64,000 nt of DNA from Minicystis rosea (lineage in GTDB: Bacteria; Myxococcota_A; Polyangia; Polyangiales; Polyangiaceae), in contig CP016211.1 of assembly GCA_001931535.1 (NCBI GenBank), positions 7,115,703 through 7,179,702 of the forward strand, in the 5' to 3' direction. Under the pieces are notes generated by a model. That model searched no databases. It was given only the letters and a program-made list of their open reading frames with translations, and had not been told where the DNA came from. The translations under genes and the position numbers were made by a program. Below, piece by piece: positions 16,807-25,856 of this stretch. The first letter of the stretch is position 1, and each line of letters begins with the position of its first letter.

Positions 16807-19800
16807 ATGATGCAATCCATTCGTAGGCGAGCGCTGCCTGCGTGGCTGCTCGCGTGCGTGAGCGCGATGTCTCTGAGCTGCGCGGCGGACAGCGCGGAGC
16901 CGGAGAGCGGGATACCCGAAGGGGACGTGGCGGAGACGCAGCAAGCGTGGGCCGTCGACGACGTCAACAACGAAGGCGACAACACCCACCTCTGGATCGC
17001 GGCCACCGCGCTCCGCATGATCCGCGACAACCGCGCACCCGCCGCTGGGACCCCGGCGCGCGCGCTGCTGGACGACCTGCTCAACCCAACGAGCGTGTGC
17101 GGGAGCAAGATGCGCCAAGGCATCTACGATGCCGACTATCTACCTGCGTACAACAACGGTGTTCCCACCGACACGAACACGTGCTGGATGGGGTTCAATG
17201 CGTACGTCAGCAATGGCTGGGTGAATCACTTCTACGATCCCGACTCGCAGAGGAACTATGCCGGGAATCTCAGCCCCACGGCGCGGACCGAAGCCAACGA
17301 TCACTGGGCGCGGTCCAAGAACGGGAACCCGGCGAGCTACTGCTACGAGCTCGGCCTGGCGCTCCACTACATGACCGACGCCACGCAGCCGATGCACGCT
17401 GCGAACTTCACCAATGCCAGCTCGGATGCGTTGCTGCTTCACGAGAACTTCGAGCAGTTCGCGCAGCGGTACCTGCAGAGCGTGACGCAGCCGGCTTGGG
17501 TCGACATCGGCACGGACATTACCCCGTCGGAGCTCGTGCATGCGGCGGCCGCGAACGCCAAACCCCGGAGCGCGCAGATCGTCCAGGCCACGAGCCCGTG
17601 CTCGAGCTTCATGGTCGCGCCCCCGTCGGGCGGGTGTCCGTACGTGCCGGTGCCCGGCTACTACGATCGCGGGGAGATCTGCTGGGCGCAGTACGGCGCG
17701 ATGAGCACCATGCTGGGCCACGTGAACGCCGCGCTCACGAGCGCCGCGCAGTACACGGCGAACTACCTGAAGAAATGGTTGGACATGGCTCACGGCGCCG
17801 ATCACACCGTGACGGCCGGCTCGAATGCGGCGAGCTCGCCGACGTGGACTCGGTCCTGCGGATCCAACGAGGTGGTCGTCGGTCTCTACGGGCGTAAGAC
17901 CGGTTGGATGCTGACGCAGATCGGGCTCCAATGCGCGGTTCGGCAACCCGACGGGACGATGTCGGCGCCTTACGCGACAGGCACCGTCGGATCGGCCGAC
18001 CCCGCGGGTGCCACGATGTACGATTGGGGAGCGACGTGCCCCAGCGGGCAAGCGGTCTCCAACATCAAGCTCGGATACCCCGATGGAAGCGTGGGCGTGG
18101 GCGGCATCAGCTTCGCGTGCACGAACCCCGACAATCCATCGCAAACCTGGCAGAGCCAGTACTGGGGAACCTCCAATGGGCTCTCAGAGGCCGCGTGTCT
18201 TGCCGGGGAAGCGTTCAAGGGCGAGATCGTGGTCGGCGGCGGCAGCGGGGTGATCAACCGGCTGACGGGCACTTGTGGAGTGCCGAGCTCCGTCATGCCC
18301 AGATCTCGATTCGTGGGCCAGCTCGTCTCGCTGCGGAGCAACACCTTCGGCACCGCGCTGGGCGTGACCCCGCAGGGAGGGTTCTACGGCGCGAGCGCGG
18401 GCGATCCGGAGGCCAGATGGCAAGTGGACGAGGGCCCGAATGGCACCGTCTACCTCGTCGGCTCCAACAAACTGCAGCTCGGATCCAGGTCCGACGGCTC
18501 GGTGTACCTGACGGGGAACCGCCTCGAGTGGGAGCGATGGCTGCTCGACGAGGGGCCGAACGGTGAGATCGTCATCACCTCGGCGCAGCACGGGCTTCAC
18601 CTCTCGGCGCAGCAGGACGGCACCGCCAAGACGACGTCGAACAACCTGACGTGGGAGAAATGGACGCTGCCGAGATCGAAGCTCGTCGGGACGAGCGTCT
18701 CGCTCGTCAGCACGTTCGGCACGAGGGTCCTCGCCAAGAGCGCCGGCGGTGTGACCCACAAGAACGTCGAGCCCTACAACGCCTCGACATGGACCTTGGC
18801 CGATGCTGGAGACGGCACCTACTTCCTCGTCAACGGCGGGTGGTTGCTGCTCGGCTCCAACGACCAGGGCGGCGTGTTCATGACCGAATACCCCCTCGAG
18901 TGGGAGCGATGGATGATCACGCCGGCGCCGGGCGGGACCTTCACCATCACCTCCGTGCAGTTCGGACGTCGTCTCTCGGCGCAGGCCGGCGGCGGGCTGA
19001 CGACGACGACCGCCGCGACGAGCGCGGAGCAGTGGACGCTTCCCGGCAACTACGACATCGACATGCAGTCGGTCTTCGGCCCCAACTTGGCGCTTGGCAA
19101 GCCGACGTCCCAGTCGAGCACGGGCCCGTGGTCCACGGCGGGGTCGGGGAGCGCGGTGGATGGCAACACCAACGGCGACTTCCAGGCCGGCTCGGTCACC
19201 CACACCAACAACGACAGCAACGCGTGGTGGCAGGTGGATCTCCAGAGCTCGCAGCCCATCAGCACCATCGTGCTCTGGAATCGCACCGATTGCTGCTCCG
19301 ATCGCCTGAGCAACTTCACCGTCATGCTCTCCAACGATCAGAGCAACTGGGAGTCGCACTCGTTCACGGGCGCGGCGCCGCGACGCCTCGCGCTCGCCGC
19401 CAATCGCTCTGCGCGTTACGTGCGCGTGCGGCTCGACGGACAGAACTATCTCAGCCTCGCCGAGGTCCAGGTCTTCGGGCAGAAGAACTTCGCGCTGGGC
19501 AAGCCGACCGAGCAGTCGAGCACGTACAGCGGATCACTGGCCTCGGCGGCTTCGTCGAGCGCGGTGGATGGAAACACCAACGGTAACTTCCAGGCCGGTT
19601 CGGTCACGAGCACCAACTCCGAGTGGGCTGCCTGGTGGAAGGTGGACCTCGGCTCCATGCGGTACATCAAGAACGTCGCGGTGTGGAACCGTACCGACTG
19701 CTGCGCCGAGCGGCTGAACGACTTCGATGTGGTGGTGGGCGACGACAACAACGACCCCTCCACCTGGCAGGTCTTCTCCCAATCAGGCCCGGCGGGAACG

Positions 19801-19899
19801 GTGACATCGTTCACCATCGACCGCCCCTTGCGCTACGTGGTGGTGCGGCTCAGGGGCACGAACTACCTCAGCCTCGCCGAGGTTCAGGTGTTCGAATGA
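16807..19899 (+). CDS. Exported zinc-dependent phospholipase C with two F5/8-type-C (discoidin) domains
   Basis: 1030 residues; ATG at 16807 with GAGGAGAA upstream. The export signal (~1-25) and a short propeptide precede W48 in AWAVDDVNNEGDNTHLWI, which matches the mature N-terminus of Bacillus cereus PLC, where the N-terminal Trp binds zinc. Further zinc ligands are visible: H61, a His in WVNHFYD (~141), H187-x3-D191, H197 and H212-x3-E216, with spacing close to that family. The centre holds an SCGSNEVVVGLYGRK-type module and repeated beta-trefoil/fascin-like blocks (LQLGSRSDGSVYLTG). Residues ~760-893 and ~894-1030 are paralogous discoidin domains (LALGKPTSQSS, WWQVDL, LSLAEVQVF). It probably hydrolyses phospholipid headgroups of bound cells; the C-terminal domains should bind glycans or lipids. 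Confidence 0.85.
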   Translation: MMQSIRRRALPAWLLACVSAMSLSCAADSAEPESGIPEGDVAETQQAWAVDDVNNEGDNTHLWIAATALRMIRDNRAPAAGTPARALLDDLLNPTSVCGSKMRQGIYDADYLPAYNNGVPTDTNTCWMGFNAYVSNGWVNHFYDPDSQRNYAGNLSPTARTEANDHWARSKNGNPASYCYELGLALHYMTDATQPMHAANFTNASSDALLLHENFEQFAQRYLQSVTQPAWVDIGTDITPSELVHAAAANAKPRSAQIVQATSPCSSFMVAPPSGGCPYVPVPGYYDRGEICWAQYGAMSTMLGHVNAALTSAAQYTANYLKKWLDMAHGADHTVTAGSNAASSPTWTRSCGSNEVVVGLYGRKTGWMLTQIGLQCAVRQPDGTMSAPYATGTVGSADPAGATMYDWGATCPSGQAVSNIKLGYPDGSVGVGGISFACTNPDNPSQTWQSQYWGTSNGLSEAACLAGEAFKGEIVVGGGSGVINRLTGTCGVPSSVMPRSRFVGQLVSLRSNTFGTALGVTPQGGFYGASAGDPEARWQVDEGPNGTVYLVGSNKLQLGSRSDGSVYLTGNRLEWERWLLDEGPNGEIVITSAQHGLHLSAQQDGTAKTTSNNLTWEKWTLPRSKLVGTSVSLVSTFGTRVLAKSAGGVTHKNVEPYNASTWTLADAGDGTYFLVNGGWLLLGSNDQGGVFMTEYPLEWERWMITPAPGGTFTITSVQFGRRLSAQAGGGLTTTTAATSAEQWTLPGNYDIDMQSVFGPNLALGKPTSQSSTGPWSTAGSGSAVDGNTNGDFQAGSVTHTNNDSNAWWQVDLQSSQPISTIVLWNRTDCCSDRLSNFTVMLSNDQSNWESHSFTGAAPRRLALAANRSARYVRVRLDGQNYLSLAEVQVFGQKNFALGKPTEQSSTYSGSLASAASSSAVDGNTNGNFQAGSVTSTNSEWAAWWKVDLGSMRYIKNVAVWNRTDCCAERLNDFDVVVGDDNNDPSTWQVFSQSGPAGTVTSFTIDRPLRYVVVRLRGTNYLSLAEVQVFE

Positions 19900-20370
19900 C
19901 GCCGCTCTCGAGGTCGCCGCGATCACGCACGCGGTCGACCTCTTCGTCTCTCTCGCCCTCCACGCGGGCGAGGCCCGCCTGCGCCCATCACCGTCGATGA
20001 CGTCATTCTAGTGTTGCACATCGAAGTCTGGCCACGATGGGCCAGACTTCGGCGCTGCTTCTTGCCCGAGCTCGAACGTGTCGCTCCAGCGGGGCCATCG
20101 TCACCCACTCTGGGTACGAGACATCGAGGTCGCGACTCGGGGGGCGCGTCGACGAGGATCGAGCCGTCTCCGGCTGATCACGGTTTGGGCTCGGTCGACG
20201 ACAACATCGAAGTGCTCATGCCGTTCATCGACCTGGCACACGCTGGGCCGAGCGCGTCAGGAGGATCATGGTCTCTGGTTCGGCGCCGCGGCCCAGAAAG
20301 CTTCCGGGTGCTGGATCCGAGATTGCCGGGCGCAGGTCGACCACCCTCCATCGCTTCGAGAGCGACCACC
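19900..20370. other. Spacer with terminator-like hairpin
   Basis: 471 bp. Apart from the hairpin at 20022-20051 I see no gene. Confidence 0.4.
20022..20051 (+). terminator. Perfect 12-bp stem-loop downstream of the phospholipase gene
   Basis: CGAAGTCTGGCC, 6-nt loop ACGATG, GGCCAGACTTCG. It lies 122 bp after the phospholipase stop. There is no T-run, so it may be an RNA-stabilising hairpin instead. Confidence 0.5.
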
Positions 20371-21054
20371 ATGAAGCCGACACCCCTGCTCGCCATCGGA
20401 TCCCTCGTCCTCGCCTTCGTCTCCGTGGCCTGCAGCTCCACCGTCGAGACGGCGGAGATCGGCAGCAGCAGCGGCACGGGCGGCAAAGACGGTGGGACGG
20501 GCGGCGGCCCGCCTCCGGAGTGTCCCGTCGAGCTCCCGCCCTGCTGCGAGGACGCGCCCGACGATCCCTGCTGTGAGATCTGTTTCACGCCCCCCAAGCC
20601 CTGCGGCGGTGAGCTCGGCGCCACGTGCGCACCGGAAGAGTACTGCGACTTCCCCGACCAGATGTGCGGCGGCAACGACGGCACCGGCCTCTGCGTGAGG
20701 CGGCCGGACGGCTGCATCGATATCGACAACCCCGTCTGCGGTTGTGACGGGAAGGTCTATGAGAGCACGTGCGACGCCGCCTACATGGGGACCGACGTGT
20801 CGACCCTGGGCGGGTGCGCGCCGCCGCCCGGCAAGTTCGGCTGCGGCCTGAGCTTCTGCGAGATCGGCGTGGCCTATTGCGCGGTCATCATCCAGCAGGT
20901 GATGCCCGGGCAGCCGACGGCGTACAGTTGCACGCTGCTGCCCGACGCGTGCAACGGCGTGACGGACTGCGACTGCCTCGCCGACGAGCCTTGCGGGAAC
21001 ACCTGCACGGCGACCGCAGACGGCGGCGCCCAAGTCACCTGCGGTGGAGGCTGA
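20371..21054 (+). CDS. Cys-rich lipoprotein with Kazal-type domain
   Basis: 227 residues from the ATG at 20371 (MKPTPLLAIGSLVLAFVSVAC), with a lipobox-like SVAC. A Ser/Gly linker (GSSSGTGGKDGGTGGG) leads to a Pro/Cys-rich region (PPCCEDAPDDPCC). Residues ~105-150 show the Kazal pattern: DNPVCGCDGKVYESTCDAAY and a final Cys in TLGGC. Kazal domains often inhibit serine proteases; the reactive-site loop here cannot be assigned to a target. The last ~70 residues carry more cysteines. It lies downstream of the secreted phospholipase on the same strand but 471 bp away, so co-transcription is unlikely. Surface-exposed. Confidence 0.75.
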   Translation: MKPTPLLAIGSLVLAFVSVACSSTVETAEIGSSSGTGGKDGGTGGGPPPECPVELPPCCEDAPDDPCCEICFTPPKPCGGELGATCAPEEYCDFPDQMCGGNDGTGLCVRRPDGCIDIDNPVCGCDGKVYESTCDAAYMGTDVSTLGGCAPPPGKFGCGLSFCEIGVAYCAVIIQQVMPGQPTAYSCTLLPDACNGVTDCDCLADEPCGNTCTATADGGAQVTCGGG

Positions 21055-21497
21055 GCGAGCCGCCCCCATTGGCCTGCCCCCTCCAGTCAACCGAACGCCG
21101 AGGCGACGCCCTCGAGGGCAGATCACCTCGACCTTGGCTCGCTCACCGTCTGGCCGGTGGTGACGTCGAGCGTGTGCTTCGGGAGCTCATGCTACGCCGA
21201 CGACGCGGCTCCCATCAAACGCTCGGCCGTTCGGTGACGAAGCAGGGCGAGGGTCCGCTCATGACATCACCCAAGGGACCTTCGACAAGCGTTCGAGAGC
21301 GGTAGTTTCGTCGTGCGGTGAGACGGTCAGCCAGACTTGTCTCTTGGTGCGTCCGCCGGATCGGCGACGTCGAGCATCGAAGCCATCTCGCCGTTCGCGT
21401 GGTGCGCTCAGACGCCCTCGGAGCTTCTGCCTACACAGAGCTGGAGAGTGCCAGTGAGCGTCACCACGCGAGCCGCCTTCCGTAGGGAGCAAAGACT
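21055..21497. other. Spacer containing the second 137-bp repeat
   Basis: 443 bp between convergent genes. The dispersed repeat fills 21141-21278; the rest shows no supported gene. Confidence 0.5.
21141..21278. repeat. 137-bp dispersed repeat, copy 2
   Basis: Same orientation and almost the same sequence as 9746-9882. The flanks of the two copies are unrelated, so this is a discrete unit and not part of a larger duplication. Confidence 0.85.
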
Positions 21498-22370
21498 TCA
21501 GGACTGCGGCCCTGCGCTCCCCCCGGATTGCCGCGATGAGGCGTACGCCTCGACGAGATCTCCCAGCTCCGCAAACGCCCTCTGCACCTCCCCGGGCCGC
21601 TCGATCCACGGGAAATGCCCGGTCGATGCGATCGTCCGGTGGAGCACGTGAGCGCCGCTGAACGAGGGGTGCCTCCACAGGCTCTGGTCGACGATCCGAT
21701 CCTCGGCGCCGCTGACGATGAGCGTCGGAGTCGTCGCCGGCCACCACTTCGCCGCGTAGGTGGTATCGAAGTTCTTGTCGGACCAATCCACCGCATCGGG
21801 GTTGTAGGGCATCCGGCCGAGCAGCTCGCGGCCGGCGGCGAGGCCCTCTGGTGTGAAGTTCCACGGTGCGGAGGCGAGCACGACATCCCGGAGGTTCGCC
21901 GGGGAGCGATCCGCCTCGTATACGCGCGATGCCGCGGCGACCTCCGGGAGCGGGTCGCGCTGGGTCATCTCGACGAACCGTGGTTGCCAGGCGGCGCTCG
22001 GCGCGCTGCTGATCAGCGCGAGGCCCACGATGCTCTGCTCGAGGGCCGGAGTGCTGAGCAGGTACATCCCTCCTGTCGAGTGGCCGACGAGAACGGCGTT
22101 GGGGTGCGCCTGCGCGGCCTCGAGGATGACCTCGGGCCAGCGCTGGAAGGGATCTCCGCTGGTGCCGGGAGGGGTGATGTTGGAGCCGTCTCCGGGCAGA
22201 TCGACCATCCAGGTGGTCCCTGGGAGCGCCAGGGCGTCGGCGAGCTCGTGCATGCTCTCCGAGCCGAGACCGGGGCCACCGGGGAGGAGCATCCAGTGGA
22301 GCTTCCCTGGACGTTGGCCGCGCTGGCGGAGGCGGACACCGGAAGGAGTGAAGTACATGGGGGCGCTCAT
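21498..22370 (-). CDS. Alpha/beta-hydrolase fold protein
   Basis: 290 residues from the ATG at 22370 (MSAPMYFTPSGVRLRQRG). Hydrolase motifs are in order: oxyanion-region LLPGGPGLGSESMHEL, nucleophile elbow VGHSTGGMYLL (Ser), acid loop in LIVSGAEDRIVDQ (Asp) and late His in ASTGHFPWIERP. The HGGPG-like start and cap region resemble proline iminopeptidase-type and related esterases, but the substrate is open. No signal peptide, so cytoplasmic. It stands alone, convergent with the Kazal-type gene. Confidence 0.8.
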   Translation of the reverse strand: MSAPMYFTPSGVRLRQRGQRPGKLHWMLLPGGPGLGSESMHELADALALPGTTWMVDLPGDGSNITPPGTSGDPFQRWPEVILEAAQAHPNAVLVGHSTGGMYLLSTPALEQSIVGLALISSAPSAAWQPRFVEMTQRDPLPEVAAASRVYEADRSPANLRDVVLASAPWNFTPEGLAAGRELLGRMPYNPDAVDWSDKNFDTTYAAKWWPATTPTLIVSGAEDRIVDQSLWRHPSFSGAHVLHRTIASTGHFPWIERPGEVQRAFAELGDLVEAYASSRQSGGSAGPQS

Positions 22371-22822
22371 TGGGGCGAGGGTAACATGCGGGTACGCGCT
22401 TCCTGATCGAGCTTGGAGCGCGGCCCCCCGGCGTTCGACATCGCGGTCGATGCGCGTATCCCATACGACGCCTCGACGGCAGATGGTCATGAAGTGAAGG
22501 CACGTTGGCGTCGAGCATGGCTTGGCCCACGCATACGCCTCTCCCGCCGACTTCACCTATGGAGTCTGCGAAATTCTGCCGCGGCCTGCGAGGATCCGGC
22601 GCGCCGCGCGCGATGACGTCCGCGCAAGCACGGAGCGCGCAACAGCAGGGCTCGTCTCGAGCGGTGATTCGCGCGCCAATCGAGCGTCAGAATCTCGCGG
22701 ATGCCACGACCGTGTGAGCCGGGTTATGCACGCCCCGTCCGCCACCGGCTGCGCGCTGTCACGCACTCGACGACACGCACGTACGCTTGGCCGGGGCACG
22801 AGTAACCCGAGGAGGAGCCATC
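22371..22822. other. Divergent spacer, nothing recognised
   Basis: 452 bp between divergent genes. I see the GAGGAGGAG ribosome site of the gene at 22823 and no other element. Confidence 0.4.
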
Positions 22823-24385
22823 ATGTTCGTCATCACGAAGCAGATCGCCCGCGCGAGCCTCGCGTGCGTCGTTCTCACGTGCGGTTGCGCCGAAACGGCG
22901 ACTGACACCGCGCCGTCGGAGGCCGAGGCCTCCGTGCAGTCGGAGGGCCAGGCGCTGTGGCACCACCCCAAGCACTACCAGCTGGTGCGCGCGGGGGAGT
23001 ACCGCGGCAACTCCACCATCGCGTCGGGAGCAGCGCGTTGGTACATGCCGAGCGTCGTCCGCGACCAGGATGGCGACGGCGTGAACGACTTGCTGCTCGG
23101 GCAACCGTACGGCACCGGCACGACCCCCAACCGCCAGGGCGCCGTCAGGATCCTGAGCGGCAGCGATCTGAGCGAGATCTCGATCATCAACCCCGACGAC
23201 GTGGACCCCGAGTACGGCGGGACCTTCGGCTACTCCGCGCAATCGCTGGGCGACATCAACCACGACGGGCGGACCGACTTCGCCATCGGCTCGTCGGTGC
23301 TCCAGCACCGCAATCCCGACGGCACGCTCGGCCCGTCCGACGCCTCCGGCGTCACGTACCTACTCAAGAGCCGCCACGGCGGCGGCTTCGACGTGACTCG
23401 CATCCTCGGCGACGATCCGAGCGGGTACTTCGGTTACTGGATGACGACCGTGTCGCTCGGCTTGCCGCGCATCCTGCGCCACGGGCCGCCCGGCGCGCCG
23501 TGGCGCGCCGCCACCGCCGCGATGCCCGTGCTCGGGCTCGTGTCGTCCCAGGCGCGCTTCCGCGCGGGGCGCGCGTGGGGCATCGAACCGCACAGCGGGA
23601 ACGTCGTGTACCGCGCGTCGGACGACCCCGCGAACAACGACACGATCTCCGAGCGCCGCGGCTACTACGTGGCGCCGGCGGGCGACATCGATGGCAATGG
23701 CTTCACCGACTTCCTGGTGACGGCGAACGGCCAGTGGATCGCGAGCGCCCCGGATCCGCGGCGGTACGCGGGGCGCGTGTACTTCCACGACGGGCTCACG
23801 GGAGAGCTGATCCGCGTCGTGGAGGGCGCGCACGACCTGCAGTTCCTGGGCTACCGCAGCGGCGCCGCCCAGATCGACGACGTGAACGGCGACGGGGTCG
23901 AGGACTTCGTGGTGAGCTCGGGCCGCGACGGCGTCGTCTCCGGGCTCGCGGGCGCGGGCGTCGCGTACGTCGTGAGCGGGCGCGCGATCCGCGACAGCGC
24001 CGACCCCGTGCTGCGGATCGATCAGCACCCCGAGATCGTGCTGCGCACCCACACCGGCAGCAACGCGGGCGCGAGCTTCGGCGACTCCGTGACGAACCTG
24101 TTCGACATGGATGGCGACGGCGTCGACGAGTACGCCATCGGCGCGCTCGGCCACAGCACGGCCACCGCGACGTCCACCGGCGGGATCTTCGTGTACAGCG
24201 GCCGCACCGGCGAGCTGCTGCAGACGATCGTGGGCGAGGCGGCGGGCCTGTACCTCGGCCAGCAGCTGCTCGCCGACCCCGTGAACGGCACGCTCTACGC
24301 CGTCGATCCGTATTTCCCCGACCCGACCACCGGCCGCAGCATCGGGCGCGTGTCCCTCCTGCACGCCGAGCCCGTCGACCCCTGA
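22823..24385 (+). CDS. FG-GAP/integrin-alpha-type repeat lipoprotein
   Basis: 520 residues; ATG at 22823 with GAGGAGGAG upstream. The signal peptide ends in VVLTCGC. The body contains at least six FG-GAP-type repeats with calcium-loop-like cores: DQDGDGVNDLLLGQ, DINHDGRTDFAIGS, DIDGNGFTDFLV, DVNGDGVEDFVVSS and DMDGDGVDEYAIGA, each followed by a strand such as GAVRILSG or GGIFVYSGRTGELL. The repeats should fold into a seven-bladed propeller that binds Ca2+. Surface-located; probably adhesive or scaffolding. No operon partner. Confidence 0.8.
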   Translation: MFVITKQIARASLACVVLTCGCAETATDTAPSEAEASVQSEGQALWHHPKHYQLVRAGEYRGNSTIASGAARWYMPSVVRDQDGDGVNDLLLGQPYGTGTTPNRQGAVRILSGSDLSEISIINPDDVDPEYGGTFGYSAQSLGDINHDGRTDFAIGSSVLQHRNPDGTLGPSDASGVTYLLKSRHGGGFDVTRILGDDPSGYFGYWMTTVSLGLPRILRHGPPGAPWRAATAAMPVLGLVSSQARFRAGRAWGIEPHSGNVVYRASDDPANNDTISERRGYYVAPAGDIDGNGFTDFLVTANGQWIASAPDPRRYAGRVYFHDGLTGELIRVVEGAHDLQFLGYRSGAAQIDDVNGDGVEDFVVSSGRDGVVSGLAGAGVAYVVSGRAIRDSADPVLRIDQHPEIVLRTHTGSNAGASFGDSVTNLFDMDGDGVDEYAIGALGHSTATATSTGGIFVYSGRTGELLQTIVGEAAGLYLGQQLLADPVNGTLYAVDPYFPDPTTGRSIGRVSLLHAEPVDP

Positions 24386-24897
24386 CCGCGCTCGGGGAAT
24401 GCGCGGACGCGACGCCGCGCATGTTCGGGCGTGATTCGGTCATCTGCTGCAACCACCCGGCCGTTCCAGCCTTCCTTTGCGCGCGTCGCGATCACCACGT
24501 GCTCACCACCTCCGCGAGCTGGGCCCGGTGCTCCACTGGGCCTTCCGGGCCGCCACGACACCGCTGACGTGCGGTCCGCAGAGTGGATATCCTCGGCAAG
24601 GCGCCTATCCGCAGAGTGGATATCCTCAGCAAGGTGCCTATCCGCAGAACGGATATCCTCCGGGCTCCGCGTCCGCACCCGCCCCCGCGCCGACCGATCC
24701 GCGGACAGCAACGGACATGCGACGGCGTGGTTCTCGAATACGCCCGATCCGCAGAGAGAGCAGATCGCAGCCGAAGATCCGTATCGATCCGACGACAGTA
24801 TTCATTTCACGCGTGATCGCGCCGCCAGAGCCCACGGACACGAGGCTTCGACAACGCCGGGTATCGGTCCTGGAACGAGCCGTACTACACGCGCCGC
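24386..24897. other. Gene-poor stretch with a decayed Tyr/Pro/Gln repeat ORF
   Basis: About 510 bp. It contains the 33-bp tandem repeat at 24577-24662. In the repeat's frame the protein is GYPQQGAYPQ-like, then continues as a Pro/Ala stretch and loses sense after about 24720. I read it as a remnant of a Tyr/Pro/Gln-rich protein gene, but no intact CDS is supported. Confidence 0.45.
24577..24662 (+). repeat. 33-bp tandem repeat, about 2.6 copies
   Basis: Each 33-bp unit encodes the 11-residue PQSGYPRQGAY / PQSGYPQQGAY type. Copies differ at two or three positions, all but one silent or conservative, so the repeat probably once encoded protein. Confidence 0.75.
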
Positions 24898-25440
24898 ATG
24901 ATCCACCGAAGACTTGCGTTCTTCGTCACGTTGCTGGCCATGGTCCACGGGCGGGAGGCCCGCGCCGACGAGTGCGGCGACTCACCCGAGATCGTGGCCC
25001 AGGACATCGAGATCTCGCCTCACTCCATCGGCGACTGCGTCTCGGTCATCGTGGGCGGCACGAGCCGGCCGGGCTGTGAGGATCTCGGCATCTCTCTGGA
25101 AAACCATTGCGCGTTTCCAATCACCGTGGTCCTCGACCCCAGCGCCGACTGCACGGAGCTGGAGCTCTGGGGAGAGGAGAGCTGCTTGCAGATCCCCCCG
25201 GACAAGGGTGACAACATCTATTTCCCAGACGTCTCGACCGGTCCGATGAAGTACGTGTATCCCATCATCATTCAGGATCGGACCGTCATCCTCACCGTGA
25301 CTGCCAATCTCGTCGACATCTCCGGGTGCAGCGTCAGCGCCGTCGGATCAGGGGGCACGTCGCGCGCGTGGATGGGGCTCGGCGGGTTCGGGCTCGCCAT
25401 CGCTGCCCTCCGGCGGCGACAGCGTAGAGCTGCTTCCTGA
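24898..25440 (+). CDS. Secreted protein with MYXO-CTERM-like tail
   Basis: 180 residues from the ATG at 24898. The signal peptide (RLAFFVTLLAMVHGREARA) is followed by a mature beta-rich domain with paired cysteines (DECGDSP, IGDCVSVIVGG, GCEDLGISLENHCAF, DCTEL, ESCLQIP). The C-terminal stretch has a Cys (ISGCSVSAVGSGG), then a hydrophobic segment AWMGLGGFGLAIAALRRRQRR, which fits the MYXO-CTERM sorting pattern. Predicted to be anchored at the cell surface after processing. Function unknown. Confidence 0.7.
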   Translation: MIHRRLAFFVTLLAMVHGREARADECGDSPEIVAQDIEISPHSIGDCVSVIVGGTSRPGCEDLGISLENHCAFPITVVLDPSADCTELELWGEESCLQIPPDKGDNIYFPDVSTGPMKYVYPIIIQDRTVILTVTANLVDISGCSVSAVGSGGTSRAWMGLGGFGLAIAALRRRQRRAAS

Positions 25441-25470
25441 AGCGTCCATTCGTCTCGAGGACGAACCTCG

Positions 25471-25674
25471 TCACCGCGTGGCCAACGCGTCGCGCCCCGT
25501 GGCGTGCAGCAGGCGAGCGCGCGCGATGCGCACATCGACGCGCGCGCTCACCACGTCGAGCGACGCGCGGAACAGCTCGGTCTCGGCGTCGGTGAGCTCG
25601 ACGCTGGAGGCGCGGCCGTGCTGGAAGAGCTCGCGGCGCACGCGGTACGACTCGTCCGCGGCGGCGAGGGCCCT
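25471..25674 (-). pseudogene. 3' remnant of a TolC-family outer-membrane efflux protein gene
   Basis: A 67-residue open stretch ends at the stop 25471-25473 and begins right after an in-frame TGA at 25675-25677, so nothing upstream is in frame. It reads ALAAADESYRVRRELFQHGR, then ASSVELTDAETELFRASLDV and VDVRIARARLLHATGRDAL, which is the classical C-terminal helical repeat of TolC/OprM-type outer-membrane factors. The break lies within five bases of the 30-bp dispersed repeat at 25679-25708. The rest of the gene is missing. It overlaps no other gene. Confidence 0.75.
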
Positions 25675-25678
25675 TCAC

Positions 25679-25708
25679 TTCCGGAGCCCGTTTGCTCGCA
25701 CCATCCGC
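25679..25708. repeat. 30-bp intergenic repeat, partner at 15077
   Basis: TTCCGGAGCCCGTTTGCTCG followed by CACCATCCGC. Positioned at the truncation point of the TolC-family remnant. Confidence 0.75.
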
Positions 25709-25856
25709 TTCTGCCGGATGCTCGATGTTCCGGGCGATCGACGAGGAGCGCCGCGCGGCCGCTTCCCCCATGAAAGGAGGGGAAAAACAGCGTTCGACGA
25801 GATCGCATGGCGCGGTCACGCTTGCGCCGTGGAGGAGAGGCACGCACGGAGGGAGC

